Assembly: GCF_003945545.1 (NCBI RefSeq)
Contig: NZ_CP029617.1
Location: 1,589,001-1,653,000 of the forward strand
Source of the DNA: Streptomyces sp. WAC 01529
Lineage (GTDB): Bacteria; Actinomycetota; Actinomycetes; Streptomycetales; Streptomycetaceae
Direction of reading: 5' to 3'
Length of the DNA: 64,000 nucleotides
Shown here piece after piece: positions 8,136 to 15,166 of the stretch. The notes below the pieces were generated by a model that had not been told where the DNA came from, searched no databases, and saw only the letters and a list, made by a program, of their open reading frames with translations. The position numbers and the translations under genes were made by a program. The first letter of the stretch is position 1, and the number at the start of each line of letters is the position of its first letter.

Positions 8136-9019
8136 ACGCGACTCTGGTGTTGGTACACGGCCGCAAGCAGGAGTGGAAGGACTCCGCCGAGCTGCGGCGC
8201 AAGTGGCTGGCGGGGCTGGCGTCCGGGCTCGTCAAAGCCGGTCTGCCGCCTGTGGAGGGCCCCGTGGTCCTCCCCTATTTCGGGAACGTGCTGCGCAGGA
8301 TCACCGACACCCTGGCCCAGAGCCATGCGGCCGTCGACCTCGAAACGCTGCCCTCGGACCCTGCCACGCCAGGACCGCTGCACCCCTGTCTGGGGTCGGA
8401 CATCGGCGTGATGGAACGGAAGGTGCTGGAGGACATGGCCGTCGGGGCGGGCTGGGTTCCGGGGACCGCCGACGATGACCTGGAACGCCTCTCGGACGTA
8501 CTGTCCTGGCCGGTCGCTCGGGACGCGCTCGACTGGCTCGCCCATAAAACCCGGTTCGACCAGAGGCTCATCGCCGCGTATCTGCGCGACGTGGCCGTCT
8601 ACTTGACGCGCGCCAGGGCCCAGGTCCTCTCCCACGTGAGGGAGCAACTCCCTCCCGAAGGCCCCGTCGTCCTGGTCTCGCACAGCCTGGGGACTGTGGT
8701 GGCACGGGATCTGCTCGGCGATGCCGGCCTGCGCGCACGCACCCGACTGTGGGTGACGGCTGGCTCTCCGCTGGGCATCGACGCCGTCCGCAAGAACCTC
8801 GGCCACACGACGTACGCGGACAACCCAGGAGTGGAATGGCTGAGCGCCTACGACGTCAACGACATCGTCGCCCTCGGGCACCCGTTGCGGAGAAAGTGGG
8901 GCCCTCCGCTCAGGGACGTCGAAGTGGAGAACGGCGAAGAGCCACACTCGATCGAGCGCTATCTCGCCCACCCCGAGGTGGCCGGACCGATCGGCACGGC
9001 GTCCAAGGGGCCAGTCTGA
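8132..9019 (+). CDS. Alpha/beta hydrolase, lipase- or esterase-like, coupled to the trypsin-like protease
   Basis: This 295-aa cytoplasmic protein has an alpha/beta-hydrolase core. TLVLVHGR (4-11) gives the oxyanion strand, Ser185 in LVSHSLGTVV is the nucleophile elbow, WVTAGSPLGI follows, and Asp244 (DVNDIVALGHPL) and His272 (EEPHSIERYL) fit the acid and base. This layout is close to intracellular lipase-like proteins acting on acyl esters. The ATG lies inside the trypsin stop (ATGA), so expression is coupled. The gene closes the module and is followed by a terminator-like hairpin. An attractive reading, unproven, is a membrane-lipid-damaging effector or an ester hydrolase controlled by the two proteases. 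Confidence 0.8.
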   Translation: MNATLVLVHGRKQEWKDSAELRRKWLAGLASGLVKAGLPPVEGPVVLPYFGNVLRRITDTLAQSHAAVDLETLPSDPATPGPLHPCLGSDIGVMERKVLEDMAVGAGWVPGTADDDLERLSDVLSWPVARDALDWLAHKTRFDQRLIAAYLRDVAVYLTRARAQVLSHVREQLPPEGPVVLVSHSLGTVVARDLLGDAGLRARTRLWVTAGSPLGIDAVRKNLGHTTYADNPGVEWLSAYDVNDIVALGHPLRRKWGPPLRDVEVENGEEPHSIERYLAHPEVAGPIGTASKGPV

Positions 9020-9063
9020 GCCCCCGGTTAGCCCTTCCTTAACGCGACCATAAGGATCTCCGT

Positions 9064-9082
9064 CCCCGGCCTCCAGCCGGGG
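9064..9082 (+). terminator. Hairpin after the hydrolase gene
   Basis: CCCCGGC (9064-9070) and GCCGGGG (9076-9082) form a 7-bp GC stem with a 5-nt loop, 45 nt after the hydrolase stop. It likely ends the three-gene transcript before the LPMO gene. Confidence 0.5.
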
Positions 9083-9219
9083 ATCTCGCGGTTTTCAGGG
9101 GCTAGCTTTCTGGTCGCCGGGGCGGTGACGAACCGTCGGTGCCGCTGGGATCGGGGGGCGGCGCCGGCCGTTCGCCATCGCCCCGGGTCCCCCCTGAACC
9201 GCGTATGAGGAGAACCCCC

Positions 9220-10239
9220 ATGACCGCTCGTCGCAAGGCCGCCGCGATCGCCGCCGCCGGTGTCGCCCCGCTCGCGCTGACCGCCCTGACCGTGACGCCC
9301 GCCGCCGCGCACGGCTCGATGACGGACCCGGTCAGCCGGGTCTCCGCCTGCTTCCAGGAGGGCCCGGAGTCCCCGAAGTCGGCCGCCTGCAAGGCCGCCG
9401 TCGCCGCCAGTGGCGCCCAGGCCTTCTACGACTGGAACGGCGTGAACATCGCCAACGCCGCGGGCAAGTCGAAGCAGATCATCCCCGACGGCAAGCTCTG
9501 CGGCGCGGGCAACGACAAGTACAAGGGGCTCGACCTGCCGCGCGCCGACTGGCCCGCCAGCAAGCTCGCCGCCGGGAACCACACCTTCCGCTACAAGGGC
9601 ACCGCCCCGCACAAGGGCTCCTTCGAGCTGTACGTCACCAAGGACTCGTACGACCCGGCGAAGCCCCTGAAGTGGTCGGATCTGGAGGCGAAGCCCTTCG
9701 TCAAGGTCACCGACCCGAAGATGGAGAACGGCGACTACGTCTTCGACGGCAAGATCCCCGCCAAGTCGGGCCGCCACCTCATCTACTCGATCTGGCAGCG
9801 CTCGGACTCCCCCGAGGCCTTCTACACCTGCTCCGACGTCGTCTTCGGCAAGGACACCGGCGGTTCCGGCTCCGGTTCCGGCTCCGCGCCCGCGCCGGCC
9901 CCGACCGCCTCCGCGCCCTCCGACGAGGAGATCGAGGCGGGTGCGGAGAAGTCCACGGTCGAGCACCACGGCCACGGGGACGCCGACGCCAGGACGGGCG
10001 CGGAGGCCACCGGCGCCGCTCCGGCCGCCGACAGTGACGCGGCGCAGGCCGGCAACGAGCCCGAGGTGAACGGCGGCGCCGAGAAGCCGGTGACCGCCGC
10101 TGACGACAACCTCGCCGAGACCGGCGGCGACAGCACCACCCCGTACATCGCGATCGGCGGCGCCGCCGCCCTCGCCGTCGGCGCCGCGGCGATGTTCGCC
10201 ACGACCCGCCGCCGCGCGGCCGGACGTCACGGCCGCTGA
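9220..10239 (+). CDS. Sortase-anchored lytic polysaccharide monooxygenase (AA10)
   Basis: This copper enzyme of family AA10 oxidatively cleaves chitin or cellulose. It has 339 aa from the ATG that follows AGGAG; the earlier in-frame ATG overlaps that ribosome site. The Sec signal ends TPAAA, leaving His31 (HGSMTDPVSR) as the mature N-terminal histidine that forms half of the copper brace. The catalytic domain runs to about residue 210 and includes FYDWNGVNIAN and YSIWQRSDSPEAFYTCSDVVF. A Ser/Gly/Ala/Pro and acidic spacer follows, then LAETG at 298-302, a hydrophobic helix and a basic tail, which is a class E sortase sorting signal. The enzyme is therefore predicted to be covalently fixed to the cell wall rather than secreted free. 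Substrate preference cannot be read here. Confidence 0.92.
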   Translation: MTARRKAAAIAAAGVAPLALTALTVTPAAAHGSMTDPVSRVSACFQEGPESPKSAACKAAVAASGAQAFYDWNGVNIANAAGKSKQIIPDGKLCGAGNDKYKGLDLPRADWPASKLAAGNHTFRYKGTAPHKGSFELYVTKDSYDPAKPLKWSDLEAKPFVKVTDPKMENGDYVFDGKIPAKSGRHLIYSIWQRSDSPEAFYTCSDVVFGKDTGGSGSGSGSAPAPAPTASAPSDEEIEAGAEKSTVEHHGHGDADARTGAEATGAAPAADSDAAQAGNEPEVNGGAEKPVTAADDNLAETGGDSTTPYIAIGGAAALAVGAAAMFATTRRRAAGRHGR

Positions 10240-10258
10240 GGCGGCTGGAGGGTCGCTG

Positions 10259-11143
10259 TTACGACAGGCAGGTGGTCGGCGTCGCGTGCTCCGGATCCAG
10301 CGCGTTCGCCACCTCGTGGTGGGCGACGCGGTCCGCGACGCCGACCGCCACATGCTCCGAGGCGTCGATGCCGCAGAGGTCCTGGACGGTCACGTTGCGC
10401 ACGTCGGGGCCGTCCAGGAACTGGCTGCGGTACGGGGTGACCACCTGGTCGTACTTGGTGGCGATGACGGTGTAGCGCACCCCGGGCACGGTGTCCCCGC
10501 CCGCGTTGAGCCTGGTCAGGAAGGGCGATCCGGCCACCTGGTCGGCGAGGCTCGGCGTCTTGGTGGTGAGCAGGTGTTCGATGCCGGGGAAGTACGGCAG
10601 CAGCTTGGTGAGGCCGAGCAGCGTGGTGCCGTGGTTGTCCGGCGCGAGGCCGATGAGGGCGTTCACCTTGTCGGCGCCGCCGAGGAACTTGAGGTAGTGC
10701 CGGGGCATCATGCCGCCCTGCGAGTGGCCGACGAGGTCCGCCTCCTTCGCGTCGGTCGCGGCGAGCACCTTGTCGACGAAGGCGTCGAGCTGCTCGGCCG
10801 ACTTGTCGATGGGGCCGAGTCCGTGGAAGAAGGGCACGTCCTTCAACTGCCCGTAGTCCAGGGAGTAGACGCAGTAGCCGCGCCTGACCAGGTAGGGCGC
10901 GAGGACGAGCCAGTTGTCGACGGAGTTCCCGAACGTGCCGTGCACGAGGACGACCGGCCGGGGGTGTGCGGCGGAGGGCTTGCAGCTGTAGTCGTTCCAG
11001 CCGCGGGACGTGGTGGTCTCCGCGGCGGTGGCGGTGGCGGTGGCGGAGGCGGCGGATGCGGTGGCGGTGGGGGTGAGGGTGGCCGCGCCCGTGACGAGGA
11101 GGGCGGCGGCGAACGCGCGGAGCGCGCGTCTCCAGGGCAGCAT
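10259..11143 (-). CDS. lipA: Secreted triacylglycerol lipase
   Basis: This 294-aa secreted alpha/beta hydrolase has an ATG start preceded by AAGGAG. A signal peptide covers roughly residues 1-32 and is followed by a Thr/Ala-rich stretch. Catalytic residues are Ser141 in LVGHSQGGMM, Asp232 in TKYDQVV and His264 in ASEHVAV; the oxyanion motif is VVLVHGTFGN. Cysteines at positions 54, 91, 257 and near the C-terminus (TTCLS) suggest disulfides. It resembles the LipA-type lipases of Streptomyces. It converges on the LPMO gene with 19 nt between, and the 190-bp region upstream carries the ACTGG repeat cluster listed separately. The symbol is given by resemblance. Confidence 0.85.
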   Translation of the reverse strand: MLPWRRALRAFAAALLVTGAATLTPTATASAASATATATAAETTTSRGWNDYSCKPSAAHPRPVVLVHGTFGNSVDNWLVLAPYLVRRGYCVYSLDYGQLKDVPFFHGLGPIDKSAEQLDAFVDKVLAATDAKEADLVGHSQGGMMPRHYLKFLGGADKVNALIGLAPDNHGTTLLGLTKLLPYFPGIEHLLTTKTPSLADQVAGSPFLTRLNAGGDTVPGVRYTVIATKYDQVVTPYRSQFLDGPDVRNVTVQDLCGIDASEHVAVGVADRVAHHEVANALDPEHATPTTCLS

Positions 11144-11235
11144 CGTGTGATCTCCTTGCGGCTCAAGGGAGTTGCGATGGCTGTACGCCCTGTGATCCGG
11201 ATCGACAGGATGCCGTGCTCACGTCAAATTACGCG

Positions 11236-11312
11236 CCAGTAGATGAAGAGTGAAGCTGCGCGGCGCGACAACTTCCAGTGATTACTGGCAAGGTCGCTTG
11301 ATCACTGGCAGG
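11236..11312. promoter_or_regulatory. Cluster of CCAGT/ACTGG motifs upstream of the lipase
   Basis: CCAGT occurs at 11236-11240 and 11275-11279, and ACTGG at 11284-11288 and 11304-11308. The copies at 11275-11288 form an inverted repeat with a 4-nt centre. GATTACTGGCAAGG (11280) and GATCACTGGCAGGG (11300) are direct repeats exactly 20 bp apart, two helical turns. They sit between the lipase promoter side and the end of the response regulator gene, so they may be an operator for lipase control. Confidence 0.35.
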
Positions 11313-11333
11313 GCCGCGGCCCCGAGGCCCCCC

Positions 11334-12011
11334 TCACCGCTGCGGCGCCACTAGCCCCATCTCGTACGCGAGGATGACCAGTTGGACCCGGTCCCTGGCG
11401 TCGAGCTTGGTGAACAGCCGCGCCACATGCGCCTTGACCGTGGCCACGGTGATGAACAGCTCGGCGGCGATCTCCCCGTTGGACAGGCCGCGCCCGACGA
11501 GGACGAGGACCTCGCGCTCTCGGTCGGTGACACCGGCCACCGGGCGGGCCCGCGACGGCGCGGCGGGCTCGGGGCGGGCGGCGAACTCCGCGATCAGGCG
11601 GCGCGTCACGCTCGGCGCGATCAGCCCGTCCCCGGCGGCGACCACGTGGATCGCCGCGAGGATGTCCTCCAGGGCCATGTCCTTGACGAGGAACCCGCTC
11701 GCACCCGCCCGCAGCGCGCCGTAGACGTACTCGTCGTCGTCGAAGGTGGTCAGGACGAGGACGCGCGGGCACGGGACATCGGCGTCCCGCACGATCAGAC
11801 GGGTGGCCTCGATGCCGTCCATGCCCGGCATGCGGATGTCCATGACGACGACGTCGGGGCGTACGTCCCTGGCCAGCCGGACCGCTTCGGTGCCCGTGCC
11901 CGCCTCCCCCACGACCTCGATGTCCGCGGTGTCGGCCATCAGTACGCGCAGGCCCGCGCGGACCAGGGGCTGGTCGTCGGCGAGGACCACGCGGACGGCT
12001 CTCCCGCTCAT
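11334..12011 (-). CDS. NarL/LuxR-type response regulator
   Basis: This 225-aa response regulator has a receiver domain (residues 6-120) with acidic pair ADDQP, phospho-acceptor Asp58 in VVVMDIRMPGMDG and the lysine in GFLVKDMALED. The C-terminal LuxR helix-turn-helix (about 158-220) reads VTDREREVLVLVGRGLSNGEIAAELFITVATVKAH. Its ATG overlaps the kinase stop by 4 nt, so the pair forms a coupled two-component system. The divergent ABC exporter at 13382 is the most likely target, judged only from position. A palindromic sequence lies in the shared promoter region. Confidence 0.92.
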   Translation of the reverse strand: MSGRAVRVVLADDQPLVRAGLRVLMADTADIEVVGEAGTGTEAVRLARDVRPDVVVMDIRMPGMDGIEATRLIVRDADVPCPRVLVLTTFDDDEYVYGALRAGASGFLVKDMALEDILAAIHVVAAGDGLIAPSVTRRLIAEFAARPEPAAPSRARPVAGVTDREREVLVLVGRGLSNGEIAAELFITVATVKAHVARLFTKLDARDRVQLVILAYEMGLVAPQR

Positions 12012-13249
12012 CGGGCGTCCCCCGCGGGGGTGGGCAGCCGGGCCGCGACCCGGAAACCGCCCTCGGGGAGCGGGCCCGCGGTGAAGTCGCCGTGCAGCAG
12101 GGCCACGCGTTCGCGCATGCCGACGAGGCCGTAGCCGCCGCCCGCGGGCAGCTTGCCGACGCCGTCGTCGACGACCTCGACCGTAACTTCGCCGTCGCCG
12201 CCGTCACCACCGCCGTAGTCGATGGTCACCCGGCACACGTCGGTGCCCGCGTGGCGTACGACGTTGGTGAGCGCTTCCTGGAGGATGCGGAACGCGGCCA
12301 GGTCGATGTCGGCGGGCAAAGGCCGCGGCTCCCCGCGGCGGTGGAGCCGGGCGCGGACCCCCGCGTCCCGCGTCGACGCGACGAGGCGTTCCACGTCGGC
12401 GAGGCCTGGCGCGGGCTCCAGCGGCGCGGGCCCGTCCTCCCCGTCGCGTCCGTGCCCGGTGGGTTTCCGCAGCGCGACCAGTGTTCCGCGCAGCCCGGCA
12501 AGGGTCTCCCTGCTGGTGGCCTCGATGGTGCTGAGCGCGTTGCGGGCCTCGGCGGGCTGGGTGTCGATGACTCGGCTGCCGACGCCCGCCTGGATGGCGA
12601 TGACGCCGATGCTGTGCGCGATCATGTCGTGCAACTCCCTTGCGATACGCAGCCGTTCGGCGGTCACCGCCTGCTCGGCGGCCCGCGCGCCCAGCACCTC
12701 CGCGTGGGTACGGCGTTCGCGGACGGAGTCGCCCGCGAGCCAGGCGGCGAGCGTCGCGAGGGCGAGGAACGCGGTGAGCTGGGCGGCCCGGCCCGGGGTC
12801 TGCCCGAAGGAGGACAGATGGGTCCCGAGCTGCCCGGCGAACGCGAGGGCCGCCGCCGGCACGGAGGTGCGGCGGGGGTGGACGGCGGCGATGCAGCCGA
12901 CGGCGAGGTCGCCGAGCAGCACCTGGAGGTAGGCGACCTCCGGGTTCTGCATCTGCGTGCGCGCGGCGGCCCACCCGACGAGCAGCAGGGCGAGCGCGGG
13001 CAACGGCCTGCTCCGCAGCAGCACGCCGAGCAGCGCGGTGAGGATGATCAGTGGGGCGACGGTGAGCACGCTGAAGCCGCCGCGGCCGTCGAGCATGGCG
13101 AAGTACAGGGCGAAGGGGTACGCGATCGCGGCCCCCCAGGCCACGGGCGTGAGCCAGGCACCGACGACCCGTCGCCGCCAGGCGGGGGCCAGTACCGGCG
13201 GGGTGGAGGCCGGTACCGGCGGGGTGGGGGTATCCGGTGTCGCGTACAT
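12008..13249 (-). CDS. Sensor histidine kinase of the HisKA_3 (NarX/DesK-like) type
   Basis: This 413-aa membrane kinase starts MYATPDTPTPP; longer frames upstream run antisense through the ABC genes and are not credible. The N-terminus has about five or six hydrophobic segments (residues 35-175), with no separate extracellular sensor domain. The dimerisation domain has the phospho-accepting His207 in LRIARELHDMIAHSIG. The ATPase domain follows, with FRILQEALTNVVRHAG (N box), VVDDGVG (G1) and GYGLVGMRERV (G2). It is cotranscribed with the response regulator (ATGA overlap), and is presumably a membrane-stress or antibiotic sensor paired with the divergent ABC exporter, as is common in Actinobacteria and Firmicutes. 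Confidence 0.9.
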   Translation of the reverse strand: MYATPDTPTPPVPASTPPVLAPAWRRRVVGAWLTPVAWGAAIAYPFALYFAMLDGRGGFSVLTVAPLIILTALLGVLLRSRPLPALALLLVGWAAARTQMQNPEVAYLQVLLGDLAVGCIAAVHPRRTSVPAAALAFAGQLGTHLSSFGQTPGRAAQLTAFLALATLAAWLAGDSVRERRTHAEVLGARAAEQAVTAERLRIARELHDMIAHSIGVIAIQAGVGSRVIDTQPAEARNALSTIEATSRETLAGLRGTLVALRKPTGHGRDGEDGPAPLEPAPGLADVERLVASTRDAGVRARLHRRGEPRPLPADIDLAAFRILQEALTNVVRHAGTDVCRVTIDYGGGDGGDGEVTVEVVDDGVGKLPAGGGYGLVGMRERVALLHGDFTAGPLPEGGFRVAARLPTPAGDAR

Positions 13250-13281
13250 GCCCTGATCGTAGGCGTGCGTCCCGGGCGGGG

Positions 13282-13311
13282 CATGGGCCCGTGGACGTAC
13301 GCCCATGGGCC
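13282..13311. promoter_or_regulatory. Repeated CATGGGCC motif in the divergent kinase/ABC promoter region
   Basis: CATGGGCC occurs at 13282-13289 and 13304-13311, 22 bp apart. The second copy lies in the perfect palindrome GCCCATGGGC (13301-13310). The site sits between the kinase start (13249) and the ABC start (13382), so it could be bound by the NarL-type regulator. This is inference. Confidence 0.35.
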
Positions 13312-13381
13312 AACCGCCCGCCGCGGGATGTGGCCGTCGGCCCGATGCCGCCGCCACCCCGCGCACGACACCGTGTCCCCC

Positions 13382-14293
13382 GTGATCGAAGTCAACGAAC
13401 TGACCAAGCGCTACGGCGACACCACCGCCGTGAACGCCCTGAGTTTCACCGTGCGTCCGGGCCGGATAACCGGGTTCCTCGGGCCGAACGGCGCGGGCAA
13501 GACCACCACGCTGCGGATGCTCCTCGGCCTCGTCGAGCCCACCGGCGGGAGCGCCACCATCGACGGGCAGCCGTTCCGTGACCGGCCGCGCGGGCTGCGC
13601 CACGTCGGCGCGCTGCTCGACGCGGGCGATGTGCACGGCGGGCGCACCGGCCGGGCCCAGCTGGCCGCGCTCGCCCGCGGCAACGGGATCGGGCGCCGCC
13701 GGACCGACGAGGTCCTTGGCGAGGTGGGCCTCGCGGAGGCGGCGGGGCGGCGCGTGGGCGGCTACTCGCTCGGCATGAGGCAGCGGCTCGGCATCGCCGC
13801 CGCACTGCTCGGTGATCCGCCGGTGCTCCTCTTCGACGAACCGCTCAACGGCCTCGATCCGGAAGGGGTGTTGTGGGTGCGGGGCCTCTTCCGGCGCCTC
13901 GCCGGAGAGGGACGTACGGTCTTCGTCTCCAGCCACCAGATGAGCGAGATGGAGCACACCGCCGAGCAACTGGTCGTCATCGGCCGGGGCGAGCTGATCG
14001 CCGCGCAGAGCGTCACGGAGTTCGCGGCCCGCTCCACCCGGCCGGGCGTGAGCGTGCGGACGCCGCGCGCCGCTGAACTGGCCGCCGTCCTGACCGCCGA
14101 GGGCGCCGCCGTCCGGCCTGGCGGCGAGGAACTGCTCACGGTCACCGGCCTGCCCGCCTCCCGCGTCGGCGAACTGGCCTGCGCCCACCGGCTGCCCCTG
14201 CACGAACTGACCTCCGGCGACGCGTCCTTGGAGAAGGCCTTCATGGAACTCACCGCCGACCGCCTCGACCACCGCGCGGGAGAGACCCGATGA
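13382..14293 (+). CDS. ABC-2 type transporter ATP-binding protein
   Basis: This 303-aa ATPase begins IEVNELTKRYGDTTAV from a GTG; another in-frame GTG at 13373 would add three residues. Motifs are Walker A GPNGAGKTT, signature YSLGMRQRLGIAAALL (the LGMRQR variant seen in drug and bacitracin-type exporters), Walker B VLLFDEPLNGLD and the H-loop SSHQMSEME. The C-terminal about 80 residues form the accessory domain common in exporters of this group. The stop overlaps the permease ATG by 4 nt. With its permease it likely exports a lipid-like or antimicrobial compound under control of the divergent two-component system. Confidence 0.92.
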   Translation: MIEVNELTKRYGDTTAVNALSFTVRPGRITGFLGPNGAGKTTTLRMLLGLVEPTGGSATIDGQPFRDRPRGLRHVGALLDAGDVHGGRTGRAQLAALARGNGIGRRRTDEVLGEVGLAEAAGRRVGGYSLGMRQRLGIAAALLGDPPVLLFDEPLNGLDPEGVLWVRGLFRRLAGEGRTVFVSSHQMSEMEHTAEQLVVIGRGELIAAQSVTEFAARSTRPGVSVRTPRAAELAAVLTAEGAAVRPGGEELLTVTGLPASRVGELACAHRLPLHELTSGDASLEKAFMELTADRLDHRAGETR

Positions 14294-15117
14294 GCACAGC
14301 CGCCGAGCGCACCCGCTTCACCGACCTCCTGGCCGCCGAGTGGATCAAACTCCGGTCGCTGCGCTCGACGTACTGGGTGCTCGGCGGCGGCGCCCTCCTC
14401 GTCATCGGCATCAACGCCAACTCCGCCTGGACCAACGCCCGTCGGCTCGCCGACATGCCGCCGCCCCCGGCCGGGACCGCCCCGCACTTCGGGTTCGACC
14501 CGCTGCACACCGCCTTCGTCGAACCGGCCTGGCAGCTCTTCATGGTCCTCGCGGCCACGGTGGGCGCGCTCTCCGTCTTCGGCGAGTACACCAGCGGCCT
14601 GATCCGTACGACGTTCACGGCCGTGCCGGACCGGCGCGCGGTGATCGCGGCGAAGACGGTCGTGGTCGCGGCGGTGCTGTGCGGGCTCGGAGCGGTCGTC
14701 GCGGGGGTGTCGTTCGGTGTGACGCAGGCGCTGCTGCGGGACGAGGGCGGGCTCTCGATCGGCGATCCGGGGGCGCTGCGGGCGGTCGTGGCCTCGGCGC
14801 TGCTCGCGCCGGTGTGCGCGCTGGTCGGCATGGCGCTCGGCGCGGTCGTCCGGCACGCCGCCGGAACCGTCGTCGCGGTGGTGGGCACGCTGCTGCTGCT
14901 CCCGGCGCTCTTCCAGGGCGACACCTACCGGTGGGTCAAGGAGATCGGCAACGCGATGCCGCTCACCGCGTGGGGCCGTCTCGTGGAGAACCCCGGGGCC
15001 GCCGCCCTCCCGGAGAAGTACCCGGTGACGCTCACCGAGGCGTGGGCGGTCTTCGCCGCGTGGCCCCTGGTGGCGGTGGTGGTGACGGTGACCGTGGTGT
15101 GCCGCAGGGACGTGTGA
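14290..15117 (+). CDS. ABC-2 type transporter permease
   Basis: This 275-aa integral membrane protein has six hydrophobic segments, from WVLGGGALLVIGINA near the N-terminus to AVFAAWPLVAVVVTVTVV at the C-terminus. The segment LFMVLAATVGALSVFGEYTSGLIRTTFTAVPDRRAV is typical of ABC-2 permeases that follow a stand-alone ATPase. Its ATG overlaps the ATPase stop, giving a two-gene operon. It presumably dimerises to form the exporter; the substrate is unknown. Confidence 0.88.
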   Translation: MSTAAERTRFTDLLAAEWIKLRSLRSTYWVLGGGALLVIGINANSAWTNARRLADMPPPPAGTAPHFGFDPLHTAFVEPAWQLFMVLAATVGALSVFGEYTSGLIRTTFTAVPDRRAVIAAKTVVVAAVLCGLGAVVAGVSFGVTQALLRDEGGLSIGDPGALRAVVASALLAPVCALVGMALGAVVRHAAGTVVAVVGTLLLLPALFQGDTYRWVKEIGNAMPLTAWGRLVENPGAAALPEKYPVTLTEAWAVFAAWPLVAVVVTVTVVCRRDV

Positions 15118-15166
15118 GTACGGAGAGGTGCGAGTACAGAGGCGGGGAGTACGGAGCCGTACGGGG

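Noticed and set aside
5139..9019. Gasdermin pore protein in the protease module
   Set aside because: No gene or domain with recognisable gasdermin sequence exists in the module. Only amphipathic segments were seen in the caspase tail.
12008..14272. Extension of the kinase frame back to 14272
   Set aside because: The added part is antisense to the ABC ATPase and Arg/Gly/Glu-rich. The credible start is MYATPDTP at 13249.
12092..14293. Long + strand frame opposite the histidine kinase that joins the ABC ATPase
   Set aside because: Its first 430 codons are antisense to a clear kinase and give no domain. The real ATPase starts near 13382.
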